A stretch of DNA of 64,000 nucleotides from Rhizobium leguminosarum (GCF_017876795.1 NZ_JAGIOR010000001.1:3436501-3500500); one strand, 5' to 3'; positions 17,683 through 27,589 are shown, counted from the first letter of the stretch. Notes: generated from the sequence alone by a model not told the origin. Made by a program: numbers and translations.

Positions 17683-18129
17683 ATGTCACTGCTGTTCAAA
17701 ATCATGGCAATCGCCGGTCCTGCGGGGTTCGGGGGCGTCATGCTCGCCATCGGCATCATCCTTGGCGGACACTGGAAGAGCCTGCCTCCCGCCGATTTCC
17801 TTGACTCGTTTGGCAGGTATGGCGGCTTTATCAAACGCGCCATTCCGCTGGTCGTGATCCCAACGCTGATCGGGCTGGCCGGCATGCTCTGGATCGACTG
17901 GAGCAATGCGGCAACGCGCTATCTCTGGCTTGCCGAGGCGGGGTGCATCGCCGCTATCCTCGTGCTGACGATGGCCTATTTTTCGCCTAGCAATGACGCT
18001 CTCGCCGCGAGGGCCGTGCCCGTCGATCAGGCTTCGGCGAAGCTCGACACCTGGCTGTTCGTTCACAATTTCCGGATCGCCCTTGCCTTCGCCGCCTCCT
18101 CGCTCGGAGTGTGGGCTCTCAGCCGGTGA
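17683..18129 (+). CDS. Four-helix membrane protein, DUF1772-like
   Basis: A 148-aa integral membrane protein with about four hydrophobic segments (roughly residues 8-28, 52-72, 83-103, 127-147). A conserved-looking VHNFRIALAFAA lies in the last helix. It resembles the DUF1772/anthrone-oxygenase-like group, but this is a weak assignment. It follows the ABM gene by 24 bp with AAGGAAA before its ATG, so the pair is probably a two-gene MarR-controlled operon. Confidence 0.7.
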   Translation: MSLLFKIMAIAGPAGFGGVMLAIGIILGGHWKSLPPADFLDSFGRYGGFIKRAIPLVVIPTLIGLAGMLWIDWSNAATRYLWLAEAGCIAAILVLTMAYFSPSNDALAARAVPVDQASAKLDTWLFVHNFRIALAFAASSLGVWALSR

Positions 18130-18168
18130 AAGGAAGCGCCGCCTCCCATGCGGTCACGTTCCTAAGCT

Positions 18169-18687
18169 CTAAGAGAGCCGGCTAGCTGCTTCGCGTGATC
18201 TTATGACGACAGTTGACTTTGCGAGTCCATAATCCCGGAGCGCCGTCTCGATTAATGGGACCGCATCCCGCTCGAAATTCCAGATATAAGCGAGAGTATC
18301 CAGCGAGAGGCGTTCAGGGCAGCTGGCGGGCAGTTCGGGACGGTTGCGCCCGAAATAACGAAACGCTCTCGAGACGATACCGTAGAGGCATGCATATCGT
18401 GGCGGGCGAAGCAAAATGACCGCATCGGCGCGTGGCAGGCGGAGATGGAAGGAGCTGAGGCCGGTTCCATCCATGATCCAGCGCTCTCCCGCCACAGCCT
18501 TGGCGATAAGGCGATCGATCTCATCGCGCGGTCTCTTTCTCCAGCCGGGTAGCCAATAGGTGTCGCGGTCCATGGAGATGTAATCAAGGTCGAGCGCTCG
18601 CGAAAGCCGCTTTGCGAGCATGCTCTTGCCGCTGTCGGGGCAGCCGATCACCAGAATACGGTCGGCTTCGGCCAGCGTCGCTTTCAA
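18169..18687 (-). CDS. P-loop NTPase, adenylate kinase/topology-modulation (FlaR)-like
   Basis: A 172-aa small NTPase. The Walker A is VIGCPDSGKSMLAKRL near residues 13-28; LDYISMDRDTYWLPGWRKRP and WIMDGTG resemble the nucleotide-kinase-like group annotated as DNA topology modulation protein FlaR. The name is historical and the true function is uncertain. The apparent start is TTG at 18687. It converges with the DUF1772-like gene and is the last member of the islet between ratA and lipA. Confidence 0.75.
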   Translation of the reverse strand: MKATLAEADRILVIGCPDSGKSMLAKRLSRALDLDYISMDRDTYWLPGWRKRPRDEIDRLIAKAVAGERWIMDGTGLSSFHLRLPRADAVILLRPPRYACLYGIVSRAFRYFGRNRPELPASCPERLSLDTLAYIWNFERDAVPLIETALRDYGLAKSTVVIRSREAASRLS

Positions 18688-18746
18688 ATTGATGGGCCTT
18701 TCATCGGCGGCCGCCCAAAGAAAAACCGCCGCGGTCAGTTGGTAAA

Positions 18747-18862
18747 CTAACCTCGCTCCCTACTCGGGCGACTTCCTCGGCGTTGTGCCGAGGATCTGCT
18801 ACCCATCAACCGGCTGCAGATGCTCGGGACAAGCCCGAGCATGACGAAAGAGAGGTTGGTAG
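18747..18862. repeat. Mosaic palindromic intergenic element, RIME-like
   Basis: About 116 bp with nested inverted repeats. CCTCGGC-GTTGT-GCCGAGG at 18774-18793 and TGCTCGGG-ACAAG-CCCGAGCA at 18821-18841 form perfect hairpins, and the outer ACTAACCTC/GAGGTTGGT arms pair almost fully. Size and plan resemble the Rhizobium intergenic mosaic elements I recall, but identity was not checked. It lies in the 239-bp gap downstream of lipA. Confidence 0.55.
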
Positions 18863-18926
18863 CCGTTGTCAGCAGGTGACCGCAGCGAAAATCGCCGCGG
18901 TGCAATCAAAAGGCAAGTGCCGGCTC

Positions 18927-19898
18927 TTACTCGGCGGCGATCAGCAGTTTCTTTTCGCGCGCCGCTCTCAACCGAGCGAAATCGTCGCCGGCGTGGTGGG
19001 AGGAGCGGGTCAGCGGGCTGGAGGCGACCATCAGGAAGCCCTTGCTGTAGGCGACGGTCTCATAGGATTTGAACTCGTCCGGGGTGACGAAGCTTTCGAC
19101 CTTGTGGTGTTTGCGGGTCGGCTGCAGGTACTGGCCAATCGTCAGGAAATCGACATCGGCGGTGCGCAGATCGTCCATCAGTTGCAGCACTTCGTTTCGT
19201 TCCTCGCCGAGACCGACCATGATGCCCGATTTGGTGAACATGGTCGGATCAAGTTCCTTCACCCGCTGCAGCAGGCGGACGGAGTGGAAGTAGCGGGCAC
19301 CGGGGCGAACCGTCAGATAGTTGCCGGGCACAGTCTCCATGTTGTGATTGAAAACGTCGGGCTTGGCGGCGACGACGCGCTCCAGCGCGCCAGGCTTCTT
19401 CAGGAAGTCCGGCGTCAGGATTTCGATCGTCGTCATCGGCGAGGCCGCGCGGATCGCCCAGATGACCTTTTCGAAGTGTTCGGCGCCGCCGTCCTCCAGG
19501 TCGTCACGGTCGACCGAGGTGATGACGACGTGGGATAGGCCCATCTCCTTGACCGCCTTGGCGACGTTCTCCGGCTCGGCCATGTCGAGCGCGTTCGGCT
19601 TGCCGGTGGCGACATTGCAGAAGGCGCAGGCACGGGTACAGATCTCGCCCATGATCATGAAGGTGGCGTGCTTCTTGTCCCAGCACTCGCCGATATTCGG
19701 GCAGCCGGCCTCCTCGCAGACGGTGACGAGCTTGTGCTCCTTCACGATCGCGCGCGTCTCGGCATAGCCCTTGGAGGTCGGCGCCTTGACGCGGATCCAG
19801 TCCGGCTTGCGCATGACCTCGGTATCCGGCCGATGCGCCTTCTCGGGATGGCGCACGCGCTTGGCGTCAGGATTTATCGTGTCGAGAATGGTCACCAT
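18927..19898 (-). CDS. lipA: Lipoyl synthase
   Basis: A 323-aa radical SAM enzyme that inserts two sulfurs into protein-bound octanoyl groups. The SAM cluster motif is [10 protein letters not shown] (C-x3-C-x2-C). The auxiliary, sacrificed cluster is [12 protein letters not shown]. The C-terminal [15 protein letters not shown] with its conserved serine is present. It supplies lipoate for the E1-beta/E2 subunits encoded in the same strand run upstream. Two small membrane protein genes separate it from lpdA. Confidence 0.96.
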   Translation of the reverse strand: MVTILDTINPDAKRVRHPEKAHRPDTEVMRKPDWIRVKAPTSKGYAETRAIVKEHKLVTVCEEAGCPNIGECWDKKHATFMIMGEICTRACAFCNVATGKPNALDMAEPENVAKAVKEMGLSHVVITSVDRDDLEDGGAEHFEKVIWAIRAASPMTTIEILTPDFLKKPGALERVVAAKPDVFNHNMETVPGNYLTVRPGARYFHSVRLLQRVKELDPTMFTKSGIMVGLGEERNEVLQLMDDLRTADVDFLTIGQYLQPTRKHHKVESFVTPDEFKSYETVAYSKGFLMVASSPLTRSSHHAGDDFARLRAAREKKLLIAAE

Positions 19899-19943
19899 TG
19901 CAGTATCAGCTTTCTACCGCTCCTTGCGGCAAATCATCCGGAT

Positions 19944-20192
19944 CTAGCGCCGCACCAGCCGCGCCAGGAATATCAGCAGGCAGGCGCCGAGGAAACCCGT
20001 CACGAAGTAACCGAGCCGCCCACCGACCACTTCGACATGAAACTGCGCGAGCACGGCGCTGGCGACGACCGAACCGACGATGCCGAGCACGATGTTCAGG
20101 AAAATCCCGTATCGCGCTTCCATCAGCTTGCCGGCGAGCCAGCCCGCAAGTCCGCCGATGATGATTGCCGAAATCCAGCCGACACTTTCCAT
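19944..20192 (-). CDS. GlsB/YeaQ/YmgE family small membrane protein
   Basis: An 82-aa protein with three hydrophobic helices and the family motif GGLAGWLAGKLMEARYGIFLNIVLGIVG (shown at residues about 13-40; written in short: GWLAGKLM, NIVLGIVGS). The family is often called transglycosylase-associated and is linked to envelope stress, without a defined activity. It starts 25 bp after a related gene and lies 45 bp before lipA. Confidence 0.8.
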   Translation of the reverse strand: MESVGWISAIIIGGLAGWLAGKLMEARYGIFLNIVLGIVGSVVASAVLAQFHVEVVGGRLGYFVTGFLGACLLIFLARLVRR

Positions 20193-20216
20193 TCTGCCCT
20201 GCCCTTCAGTTGCGCC

Positions 20217-20471
20217 TCAAGCGACCGCTCTTGCGATCAGCACGACGATGATGGCGCCGACGGTGGCGTGGATGATCTGTACCACCAGCGCATTTTCAAT
20301 GCCCAGCGAAATGCCGAGCGCGCTGAACAGATAACCGCCGACGAAGGCGCCGATGATGCCGCTCAGCAGGCATCTGATCAAGCCGCCGCCACCGACGACC
20401 AGACTTGCGAGAAAGCCTGCGACCAGACCGATCAGCAAAAACACCAGTAACGCCTGCGTCTCCATAGACAT
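20217..20471 (-). CDS. GlsB/YeaQ/YmgE-like small membrane protein, second copy
   Basis: An 84-aa, three-helix protein (LVFLLIGLVAGFLASLV, LLSGIIGAFVGGYLFSAL, IHATVGAIIVVLIARAV). The glycine-rich helix pattern and length match the neighbour at 19944-20192, suggesting an old tandem duplication that has diverged. AAAGGAAA precedes the start. It lies between lpdA and lipA, an unexpected place for a membrane protein pair. Confidence 0.75.
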   Translation of the reverse strand: MSMETQALLVFLLIGLVAGFLASLVVGGGGLIRCLLSGIIGAFVGGYLFSALGISLGIENALVVQIIHATVGAIIVVLIARAVA

Positions 20472-20605
20472 GATGATTTCCTTTCGTTTTTTCCACCCTG
20501 GAGGAATGAGTCACCCGGAGATGGTTAGGCCACCCCGGCGGAACGGCTTTGCCGCCCTGGGGGATGGCATACGCCACCCGGGATAAAGGGCGGCCCTGGA
20601 AATTA

Positions 20606-22051
20606 TCAAGCGTTCAGCACACGGCCATAGGCATCGAGAACCGCTTCCTTCATCGTTTCGGAAACGGTGGGATGCGGGAAAATAGTGTGCATCAGTTCTT
20701 CCTCGGTCGTCTCCAGATTCATTGCGACGACGAAGCCCTGAATGAGCTCGGTGACCTCGGCGCCGACCATATGGGCGCCGAGCAGCTCGCCGGTCTTCTT
20801 GTCGAAGATCACCTTCACCATGCCCTGGTCTTCGCCGAGCGCGATCGCCTTGCCGTTTGCCGCGAAGGAGAAGCGGCCGACGCGAATGTCGCGGCCCAGT
20901 TCCTTGGCTTTGGCTTCGGTGATACCGACGGAGGCGACCTGCGGATTGCAATAGGTGCAGCCGGGAACCTTGCCCTTGTCTGTGGGATGAACATTCGGCA
21001 GGCCGGCAATCTTTTCGACACAGACCACACCCTCATGCTCGGCCTTGTGCGCCAGCATCGGCGGGCCGGCAACATCGCCGATCGCATAGATGCCGGCGAC
21101 ATTGGTCTTGCCGTAACCGTCGATGACGACGCAGCCGCGATCGGTCTTCACCCCAAGCCCCTCGAGGCCGAGATTTTCGATGTTGCCCTGAACGCCGACA
21201 GCCGAAATCAGCCGGTCGGCAGTGATCTGCTGGAGCTTGCCGTCTGCTGTCTCGACATGCGCGGTGATGGTGCCCGCACCCTTCTCGACCTTGGTGACCT
21301 TGGCGCTAGTGAAGATTTTCAGGCCGCGCTTTTCGAGCTGCTTGCGGGCGATGGCGGTGACCTCGGCATCCTCGACCGGCATGATGGTCGGCATGACTTC
21401 CACAACCGTCACGTCGACGCCCATCGAGCGATAAAAGCTTGCGAATTCGATGCCGATCGCGCCCGAACCCATGACGATCAGCGACTTCGGCAGTGCATCC
21501 GGCTTCAGCGCCTCGAAATAGGTCCAGATCAGCTTGCCGTCAGGCTCGATGCCGGGCAGTGCGCGCGGGCGGGCGCCGGTGGCGATGATGATGTGTTTGG
21601 CGGTATAGGTGCCCTCGCCCTTGACGTTCTTCGGCAGCGGGTGCTGCGGTTCGACGACGGGTTTCGACGACTTGCCGACGACGATTTCGCCGGGCTTGGT
21701 GATCTTGCCTTCGCCCCAGATGATGTCGATCTTGTTCTTCTTCATCAGGAAGCCGACGCCGGCATTCAGGCGGGCGGAGACGGCGCGCGAGCGGCCAACG
21801 ACGGCCTTGGCATCCGGCTTGACCGTGCCTTCGAGAACGAGGCCGTAATCCTTGAAGTGGTTGGCATGGTCGAGCACCTCAGCCGAGCGCAGCAGCGCCT
21901 TGGTCGGGATGCAGCCCCAGTTCAGGCAGATGCCGCCCATATGCTCGCGCTCGACGATCGCGGTCTTAAGACCGAGCTGGCTGGCGCGTATGGCAGCGAC
22001 ATAGCCGCCGGGGCCGGAGCCGATGATGATGACGTCGTAGGATTCAGCCAT
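20606..22051 (-). CDS. lpdA: Dihydrolipoamide dehydrogenase (E3)
   Basis: A 481-aa flavoprotein. The N-terminal FAD motif is IIGSGPGGYVAAIRASQLG; the redox disulfide is in GGICLNWGCIPTKAL; the NAD motif is VMGSGAIGIEFASFYRSMG; the C-terminal dimer-interface catalytic His lies in FPHPTVSETM. It reoxidises the lipoyl groups of the pyruvate dehydrogenase E2. It follows pdhA-pdhB-pdhC on the same strand, with a GDSL hydrolase and an acetyltransferase between, so it is most likely the PDH-dedicated copy. Confidence 0.95.
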   Translation of the reverse strand: MAESYDVIIIGSGPGGYVAAIRASQLGLKTAIVEREHMGGICLNWGCIPTKALLRSAEVLDHANHFKDYGLVLEGTVKPDAKAVVGRSRAVSARLNAGVGFLMKKNKIDIIWGEGKITKPGEIVVGKSSKPVVEPQHPLPKNVKGEGTYTAKHIIIATGARPRALPGIEPDGKLIWTYFEALKPDALPKSLIVMGSGAIGIEFASFYRSMGVDVTVVEVMPTIMPVEDAEVTAIARKQLEKRGLKIFTSAKVTKVEKGAGTITAHVETADGKLQQITADRLISAVGVQGNIENLGLEGLGVKTDRGCVVIDGYGKTNVAGIYAIGDVAGPPMLAHKAEHEGVVCVEKIAGLPNVHPTDKGKVPGCTYCNPQVASVGITEAKAKELGRDIRVGRFSFAANGKAIALGEDQGMVKVIFDKKTGELLGAHMVGAEVTELIQGFVVAMNLETTEEELMHTIFPHPTVSETMKEAVLDAYGRVLNA

Positions 22052-22067
22052 GTGTTTCCTGCCTTTG

Positions 22068-22649
22068 TTACGCTGCGCTGCGGGTCATGAGCACCCACGC
22101 GTGTCTTTTGCTGTTTTCGAAGAGCGGCACGGCATCGGCGCGCGCAGCCTCCAGGAATCCGTTTCTTCCATAAAGCGACAGAGCCGCTTCGTTATCACTT
22201 GCGGTAATGAGACTGACCGAGCGGCGATCGGCCCTGTCGATCTGATCCTCCAGCAGCCTGCGTCCGATGCCGATGCCGCGCAGATGGCGATAGACGCCGA
22301 GAGTGCCGACGAACCAGCTTCCGACCACCGTTTTCTGCAAGGCGAGCATCGGCTGGGTCGCTGGTATCGTCGCCTCGATATCGCCTATGCCTTCCTCCAG
22401 CGCATGGCCAATCGCCACACCTGCAACCTCGGCATAGGCCTCGGCGATGATGGCATCCTGCCAGCCGCCGACAGCTTCCTCTTCGCGCATCTTCAGCCGG
22501 CCTCGCTCCAAGGACGTGTCGCTGATGCCGTTCGCCACATCGGCAAACCAGAGCCAGGAGGCAAAACCGTGCGAGGCAATATCCGCCAAGATCGCCAGTT
22601 CCGAGGCATCCCGCCGTGAGGCCTGCCGCAGCGCGATGAAGGCGGTCAT
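22068..22649 (-). CDS. GNAT family N-acetyltransferase
   Basis: A 193-aa protein with the GNAT acetyl-CoA loop as GTLGVYRHLRGIGIGRRLLEDQ (core RHLRGIGIGRRLLE) and the later ASDNEAALSLYGRNGFLE, typical of amino-acid or small-molecule acetyltransferases. It starts 2 bp after the upstream GDSL hydrolase gene and ends 16 bp before lpdA, so it is part of the same transcript. The substrate is unknown. Confidence 0.85.
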   Translation of the reverse strand: MTAFIALRQASRRDASELAILADIASHGFASWLWFADVANGISDTSLERGRLKMREEEAVGGWQDAIIAEAYAEVAGVAIGHALEEGIGDIEATIPATQPMLALQKTVVGSWFVGTLGVYRHLRGIGIGRRLLEDQIDRADRRSVSLITASDNEAALSLYGRNGFLEAARADAVPLFENSKRHAWVLMTRSAA

Positions 22650-22651
22650 GG

Positions 22652-23293
22652 TCAGATCCCCAGCATCATCCGCACGATCGATTCCAGCCCGCGTCCGAGC
22701 GCCCGCGTATTTTCCGCATCGAGGTGAATGCCATCGATCGGTGTGGTTCTGGCGACGGAATTGCCGTCGAAAAAGCCGCAGCCGAGTTCGTCGGCAAGAT
22801 CACGATAAAGCGTTGCAAGCTTTGCCGATTCGTCGATGCCGCCGGGAAAGGACGCGGCGAAGGGCACATTGCCGGTCGCGCAGATCGCCGGCGGCGCCAC
22901 GATCAAGATCTCCGGCCCATCGAATTCGAAGGGCCAGGCATGATTGCGGATCAGCCGCACGAGCCGGCTGATGCCCTGGCACGCGGCAAAGGCCGAACCG
23001 GCGACAATCGGCTTCATGTCATTGGTGCCGAGCAGAAGGATGACGAGGTCGAGCGGCGCGTGCGTCTGCAGGATCGTCGGCAGGATGCGCGCACCGTTGC
23101 GGTCGCAATCGGCGAGGTGGTCGTCGAAAGCGGTCGTGCGACCATTCAGGCCTTCGGCAATGACCCGCGCCTCGCTGCCGAGCGCTGCCTGAAGCACGCT
23201 CGTCCAGCGATTTCTGTAGTCATGACGGCCGATCGTCTCGGCGTCGTAACCCCAGGTCAGCGAGTCGCCATAACAAAGAACGGTCTTGGTCAT
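22652..23293 (-). CDS. SGNH/GDSL-family hydrolase (arylesterase-like)
   Basis: A 213-aa hydrolase without signal peptide. Block I is YGDSLTWG with nucleophile S11; block III is LLGTNDM; the Asp-His pair is DGIHLDAEN near the C-terminus. Acyl-ester hydrolysis is expected. It is 19 bp downstream of pdhC and 2 bp from the acetyltransferase gene. Its presence within a PDH operon is a genus habit as far as I recall, with no known functional reason. Confidence 0.88.
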   Translation of the reverse strand: MTKTVLCYGDSLTWGYDAETIGRHDYRNRWTSVLQAALGSEARVIAEGLNGRTTAFDDHLADCDRNGARILPTILQTHAPLDLVILLLGTNDMKPIVAGSAFAACQGISRLVRLIRNHAWPFEFDGPEILIVAPPAICATGNVPFAASFPGGIDESAKLATLYRDLADELGCGFFDGNSVARTTPIDGIHLDAENTRALGRGLESIVRMMLGI

Positions 23294-23312
23294 TTCCGCC
23301 TCCGCCCAGCTA

Positions 23313-24659
23313 TCAGACCAGCATGCTCATCGGGTTTTCGATATAGCCCTTGAAGGCCTGAAGCAGCTCGGCGCCGAGCGCGCCATCGACGCAGCGATGG
23401 TCGGTCGACAGCGTGACCGACATCACGGTGGCGATGGCCATTTCACCCTTCTTGACGACGACCCGCTGTTCGCCGGCGCCGACCGCAAGGATGGTCGCAT
23501 GCGGCGGGTTGACGACGGCGGCGAAGTTCTTCACGCCCATCATGCCCATGTTCGAGACCGAGCTGGTGCCGCCCTGATATTCCTCGGGCTTCAGCTTGCG
23601 GTCCTTGGCCCGCTTGCCGAGATCGCGCATCTCATTGGAGATCGCCGACAGCGTCTTTTGCTCGGCCTTGCGGATGATCGGGGTGATCAGGCCGCCGGGG
23701 ATCGAGACGGCGACGCCGACATCGGCGTACTTGTGCTTGACCATGTTGTTGTCGGTCCAGGAGACGTTGGCATCCGGAACGTCGCGCAGCGACAGCGCCA
23801 TGGCCTTGATGACCATGTCGTTGACCGAGAGCTTGTAGGCCGGAGCGTTGTCCTTGCGGGGCGCCGCATCGTTCAGCTGGGCGCGCAGCGCCATCAGAGC
23901 ATCGAGCTCGCAATCGACGCTGACGTAGAAATGCGGGATCGTCTGCTTGGATTCGACCAGGCGCCGGGCGATCGTCTTGCGCATGCCGTCATGCGGCACG
24001 AGCTCGTAGGAACCCGGTTCGAACAACTTGAGCACGGCCTCCTCGGAAGCGCCCTTCGGCGCCGCAGCGGCCGGAGCGGGAGCCGCAGCAGCTTGCGGAG
24101 CGGACGCTGCGGGTGCGGCGGCTTTGGCGCCACCACCGGCAACGGCGGCTTCGACGTCGCTCTTGACGACGCGGCCATGCGGGCCGGAGCCTGCGACAGC
24201 CGAAAGGTCGATACCGGCTTCCTTGGCGAGCCTGCGGGCAAGCGGCGAAGAGAAAGTGCGGTTGCCGTCTGGTGAAACCGATGCGGGTGCAGCGGCAGGC
24301 GCCGGTGCTGCAGCGGCCTGGGCCGGAGCAGCCTCGGCCTTCGCAACTGGTGCGGCTTCGGCCTTCTGCGCCGGAGCGGCAGAGCCCGCGCCGCTTGCGG
24401 CGGCGGCGACATCCTCGCCATCGGCGGCGAGAACGGCGATCAGCGCGTTGACCTTGACGCCTTCGGTGCCGGCGGCAACGACGAGCTTGGCAACCGTGCC
24501 TTCATCGACGGCTTCGACTTCCATCGTCGCCTTGTCGGTCTCGATCTCGGCGATCACATCGCCAGACTTGATCGTGTCGCCTTCCTTGACCAGCCATTTG
24601 GAAAGATTGCCTTCTTCCATGGTCGGAGAGAGGGCGGGCATCGTGATATTGATCGGCAT
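23313..24659 (-). CDS. pdhC: Pyruvate dehydrogenase E2, dihydrolipoamide acetyltransferase
   Basis: A 448-aa E2 subunit. The lipoyl domain has the modified lysine K43 in [14 protein letters not shown]. An Ala/Pro-rich linker (about residues 85-130) leads to the E3-binding domain ([18 protein letters not shown]) and, after another Ala-rich linker, the catalytic domain with [16 protein letters not shown] near the end. It transfers acetyl groups to CoA at the core of the complex. It follows pdhB by 15 bp. Confidence 0.95.
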   Translation of the reverse strand: MPINITMPALSPTMEEGNLSKWLVKEGDTIKSGDVIAEIETDKATMEVEAVDEGTVAKLVVAAGTEGVKVNALIAVLAADGEDVAAAASGAGSAAPAQKAEAAPVAKAEAAPAQAAAAPAPAAAPASVSPDGNRTFSSPLARRLAKEAGIDLSAVAGSGPHGRVVKSDVEAAVAGGGAKAAAPAASAPQAAAAPAPAAAAPKGASEEAVLKLFEPGSYELVPHDGMRKTIARRLVESKQTIPHFYVSVDCELDALMALRAQLNDAAPRKDNAPAYKLSVNDMVIKAMALSLRDVPDANVSWTDNNMVKHKYADVGVAVSIPGGLITPIIRKAEQKTLSAISNEMRDLGKRAKDRKLKPEEYQGGTSSVSNMGMMGVKNFAAVVNPPHATILAVGAGEQRVVVKKGEMAIATVMSVTLSTDHRCVDGALGAELLQAFKGYIENPMSMLV

Positions 24660-24674
24660 CGAGATACCCTCCCC

Positions 24675-26060
24675 TTATTTGTAACAAACAGCCTTCACCG
24701 CATCGACAACTTCGCCGACATTCGGAAGCGCCAGCTTTTCGAGATTGGCGGCGTAAGGCATCGGTACGTCCTTGCCGGCAACCGTCAGGATCGGCGCATC
24801 GAGATAATCGAAGGCCTGCTGCATGACGCGGGTGGCGATTTCGGTGCCGACGGATGATTGCGGATAACCTTCCTCGACGGTGACCAGACGGCCGGTCTTC
24901 TTCACCGATTCGATCACGGTCGGCAGATCCATCGGGCGGATGGTGCGAAGGTCGATCAGTTCGACGTCGATGCCGATCTTTTCGAGTTCGGCAGCGGCCT
25001 TCGTCGCATAGGTCATGCCGATGCCGAAGGAGACCACCGTTACGTCCCTGCCCGGACGATGGATGCGGGCCTTGCCGATCGGCAGGACGAAATTGTCGAG
25101 CTTCGGTACTTCGAAATGCTGGCCGTAGAGAATTTCGTTCTCGAGGAAGATCACCGGGTTCGGATCGCGGATCGCAGCCTTCAGCAGGCCCTTGGCGTCG
25201 GATGCCGTGTAGGGCATGACGACCTTCAGGCCGGGGATTGCGCTGTACCAGGCAGCATAGTCCTGGCTGTGCTGGGCGCCGACACGCGCCGCAGCACCAT
25301 TCGGGCCGCGGAAGACGATCGGCGCGCCCATCTGGCCGCCGGACATATAGAGCGTCTTGGCGGCGGAATTGATGATGTGGTCGATCGCCTGCATGGCGAA
25401 GTTGAAGGTCATGAATTCGACGATCGGACGAAGGCCGGCCATTGCGGCACCGACACCGACGCCGGCAAAGCCGTGCTCGGTGATCGGCGTATCGATGACG
25501 CGGCGAGGGCCGAATTCCTGCAGCAGACCCTGCGTGACCTTGTAGGCGCCCTGGTATTCGGCAACTTCCTCGCCCATGACGAAGACGTCTTCGCTGGCGC
25601 GCATTTCCTCGGCCATGGCGTCGCGGAGCGCTTCGCGCACGGTCGTCGACACCATTTCGGTACCGGCCGGGATTTCCGGATCATTCGGCACCACGGCCTT
25701 CGGCTCAGCCGGAAGCGGCGCGGAAGCGGAACCGGCATTGGTCGGTTTTTCTTCCTGGGCAACCGCTGGGGTGGCAGCGGCGGCCGGCTTGGCGGCGGAA
25801 ATGTCCGCGGCAGATTCGCCGTCCTGCAGCAGCACGGCGATCTTGGTGTTGACCTTGACGCCTTCGGTACCGGCATCGACGAGCAGCTTGCCGATGACGC
25901 CTTCGTCGACGGCTTCGACTTCCATCGTCGCCTTGTCGGTTTCGATTTCGGCGATCACATCGCCGGAGGTGACCTTGTCACCTTCCTGTTTCAGCCATTT
26001 GGACAGCGTGCCTTCTTCCATCGTCGGAGAGAGGGCGGGCATGAGGATATCGATAGGCAT
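24675..26060 (-). CDS. pdhB: Pyruvate dehydrogenase E1 component subunit beta with N-terminal lipoyl domain
   Basis: A 461-aa E1-beta. Residues 1-80 are a lipoyl domain ([34 protein letters not shown]) nearly the same as that of E2, then an Ala-rich linker to about residue 130. The rest is the transketolase-type beta subunit ([55 protein letters not shown]). The start at 26060 is the ATG that opens the lipoyl domain; upstream sequence in frame belongs to pdhA. A lipoylated E1-beta is known in some alphaproteobacteria. Confidence 0.94.
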   Translation of the reverse strand: MPIDILMPALSPTMEEGTLSKWLKQEGDKVTSGDVIAEIETDKATMEVEAVDEGVIGKLLVDAGTEGVKVNTKIAVLLQDGESAADISAAKPAAAATPAVAQEEKPTNAGSASAPLPAEPKAVVPNDPEIPAGTEMVSTTVREALRDAMAEEMRASEDVFVMGEEVAEYQGAYKVTQGLLQEFGPRRVIDTPITEHGFAGVGVGAAMAGLRPIVEFMTFNFAMQAIDHIINSAAKTLYMSGGQMGAPIVFRGPNGAAARVGAQHSQDYAAWYSAIPGLKVVMPYTASDAKGLLKAAIRDPNPVIFLENEILYGQHFEVPKLDNFVLPIGKARIHRPGRDVTVVSFGIGMTYATKAAAELEKIGIDVELIDLRTIRPMDLPTVIESVKKTGRLVTVEEGYPQSSVGTEIATRVMQQAFDYLDAPILTVAGKDVPMPYAANLEKLALPNVGEVVDAVKAVCYK

Positions 26061-26076
26061 GGGTTCCCTCCCCCGA

Positions 26077-27123
26077 TTAGAGCAGAATGTCGGTGTAGAG
26101 CTCGGATGCATCCGGCTCCGGATCGGCCTGAGCGAAGTCGGCGCTGTCGGCGACGATGTCGCGGACATCCTTGTCGACCGCCTTCAGATCGTCTTCGGAA
26201 GCCCAGCCCTTTTCGATGAGGCGTGCCTTGACCTGCTCGATCGGGTCATGCTCGGAGCGCATCTTCTGCACTTCGTCCTTGGAGCGATACTTCGCCGGGT
26301 CGGACATGGAATGGCCGCGATAACGATAGGTCAGCATTTCGAGAATGATCGGGCCCTTGCCGGAGCGGCAATGTTCGAGTGCTTCGTCGGCCGCCGCCTT
26401 GACGGCGCGAACGTCCATGCCATCGACCTGAATGCCGGGGATGCCGAAGCCGGATCCGCGCAGCGAGTAGTTCGACTGGGCGGTGGCGCGGGCCGTCGAC
26501 GTGCCCATTGCGTAGCGGTTGTTCTCGACGATATAGACGATCGGCAGCTTCCAGAGGGCCGCCATGTTGAAGCTCTCGTAGACCTGGCCCTGGTTAGCGG
26601 CGCCGTCGCCGAAATAGGCGATCGAGACATTGCCGTTGCCGCGGTAATGGTTGGCAAAGGCAAGACCGGTTCCGAGCGAAACCTGGGCGCCGACGATGCC
26701 GTGACCGCCGTAGAAATGCTTCTCTTTCGAGAACATGTGCATCGAGCCGCCCTTCCCGTGGGAATAGCCGCTGCGGCGCCCGGTCAGTTCCGCCATGACG
26801 CCGCGCGCTTCCATGCCGGTTGCCAGCATGTGGCCGTGGTCGCGATAGGCGGTGATGACCTGATCGCCTTCCTTTTGCGCCATCTGCATGCCGACGACGA
26901 CAGCTTCCTGACCGATATAGAGGTGGCAAAAGCCGCCGATGAAGCCCATGCCGTAGAGCTGGCCGGCCTTCTCCTCGAAGCGGCGGATCAGCAGCATCTC
27001 GCGATAGGCCTTGAGCTCTTCATCGCGATCGAAGTCGGCTACCGGGCCGCCATTCGATGCTTTGGCTGCCGGTTTTGCTGCAGTTTTGCGGCTGGAAACG
27101 GTCGCGGTCTTTCGCGGCGCCAT
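26077..27123 (-). CDS. pdhA: Pyruvate dehydrogenase E1 component subunit alpha
   Basis: A 348-aa thiamine-diphosphate enzyme subunit. The TPP motif runs from [17 protein letters not shown] to NNRYAMGTS; the phosphorylation-loop region equivalent [15 protein letters not shown] is present; [16 protein letters not shown] marks the N-terminal substrate side. A Lys/Ala-rich tail of about 25 residues opens the protein. It is the first gene of the pdhABC operon and pairs with PdhB to decarboxylate pyruvate. Confidence 0.95.
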   Translation of the reverse strand: MAPRKTATVSSRKTAAKPAAKASNGGPVADFDRDEELKAYREMLLIRRFEEKAGQLYGMGFIGGFCHLYIGQEAVVVGMQMAQKEGDQVITAYRDHGHMLATGMEARGVMAELTGRRSGYSHGKGGSMHMFSKEKHFYGGHGIVGAQVSLGTGLAFANHYRGNGNVSIAYFGDGAANQGQVYESFNMAALWKLPIVYIVENNRYAMGTSTARATAQSNYSLRGSGFGIPGIQVDGMDVRAVKAAADEALEHCRSGKGPIILEMLTYRYRGHSMSDPAKYRSKDEVQKMRSEHDPIEQVKARLIEKGWASEDDLKAVDKDVRDIVADSADFAQADPEPDASELYTDILL

Positions 27124-27268
27124 TCAACCCTCCCTATGGGTTTGTCGGTTCTTGGTGGCGCGTACCATAGGGAAGAAATTTGACCACAGCAATGCCATAA
27201 TTGCATGGCTCGTATTCAGGTCTAAACTACTGATAAAACTTATGAAATACCAATTAACCTGATTTCGG

Positions 27269-27589
27269 TTAATTGGAATAATGGTTGAATATGACGATCT
27301 CGTCCGCGCGCGACATGTTGAGCTGATAGCGCGCTTTTTCGTCCAGCATATCCTTGTCGAGCGAGCCGTCACTCAGCAGCGCGACCTGATTTTCCAGATG
27401 TTCGCGCTTCGCCTTCAAGATCGCAAGCTCTTTTTCACGCGCGACACGCTGATGCTCGAACGTCTCCGTTGCGCGCAGGCCATAATCGCCGTGAATGCAA
27501 TGATAACCGAAATAGGAGAGGAAGGCGACCGTCATGGCCGGAATGACGAAGCGGCCGAATTTTCTCTTCTTATGATGCTTTGTCCACAT
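27269..27589 (-). CDS. ftsB: FtsB/DivIC-family septum formation initiator
   Basis: A 106-aa bitopic protein: a basic cytoplasmic start (KHHKKRKFGR), one membrane helix (about residues 14-31), then a coiled coil (EHQRVAREKELAILKAKREH) and ARYQLNMSRADEIVI, the usual FtsB/DivIC layout. It acts in the divisome with FtsL and FtsQ. It lies between eno and pdhA, the typical place in this group. Its start is the ATG at 27589. Confidence 0.85.
   Translation of the reverse strand: MWTKHHKKRKFGRFVIPAMTVAFLSYFGYHCIHGDYGLRATETFEHQRVAREKELAILKAKREHLENQVALLSDGSLDKDMLDEKARYQLNMSRADEIVIFNHYSN

Noticed and set aside
20549..22090. A 513-codon open frame antisense to lpdA
   Set aside because: It is a GC-rich shadow frame; the minus strand encodes an unmistakable E3 with all motifs, and the plus frame has no recognisable domain or ribosome-binding site.
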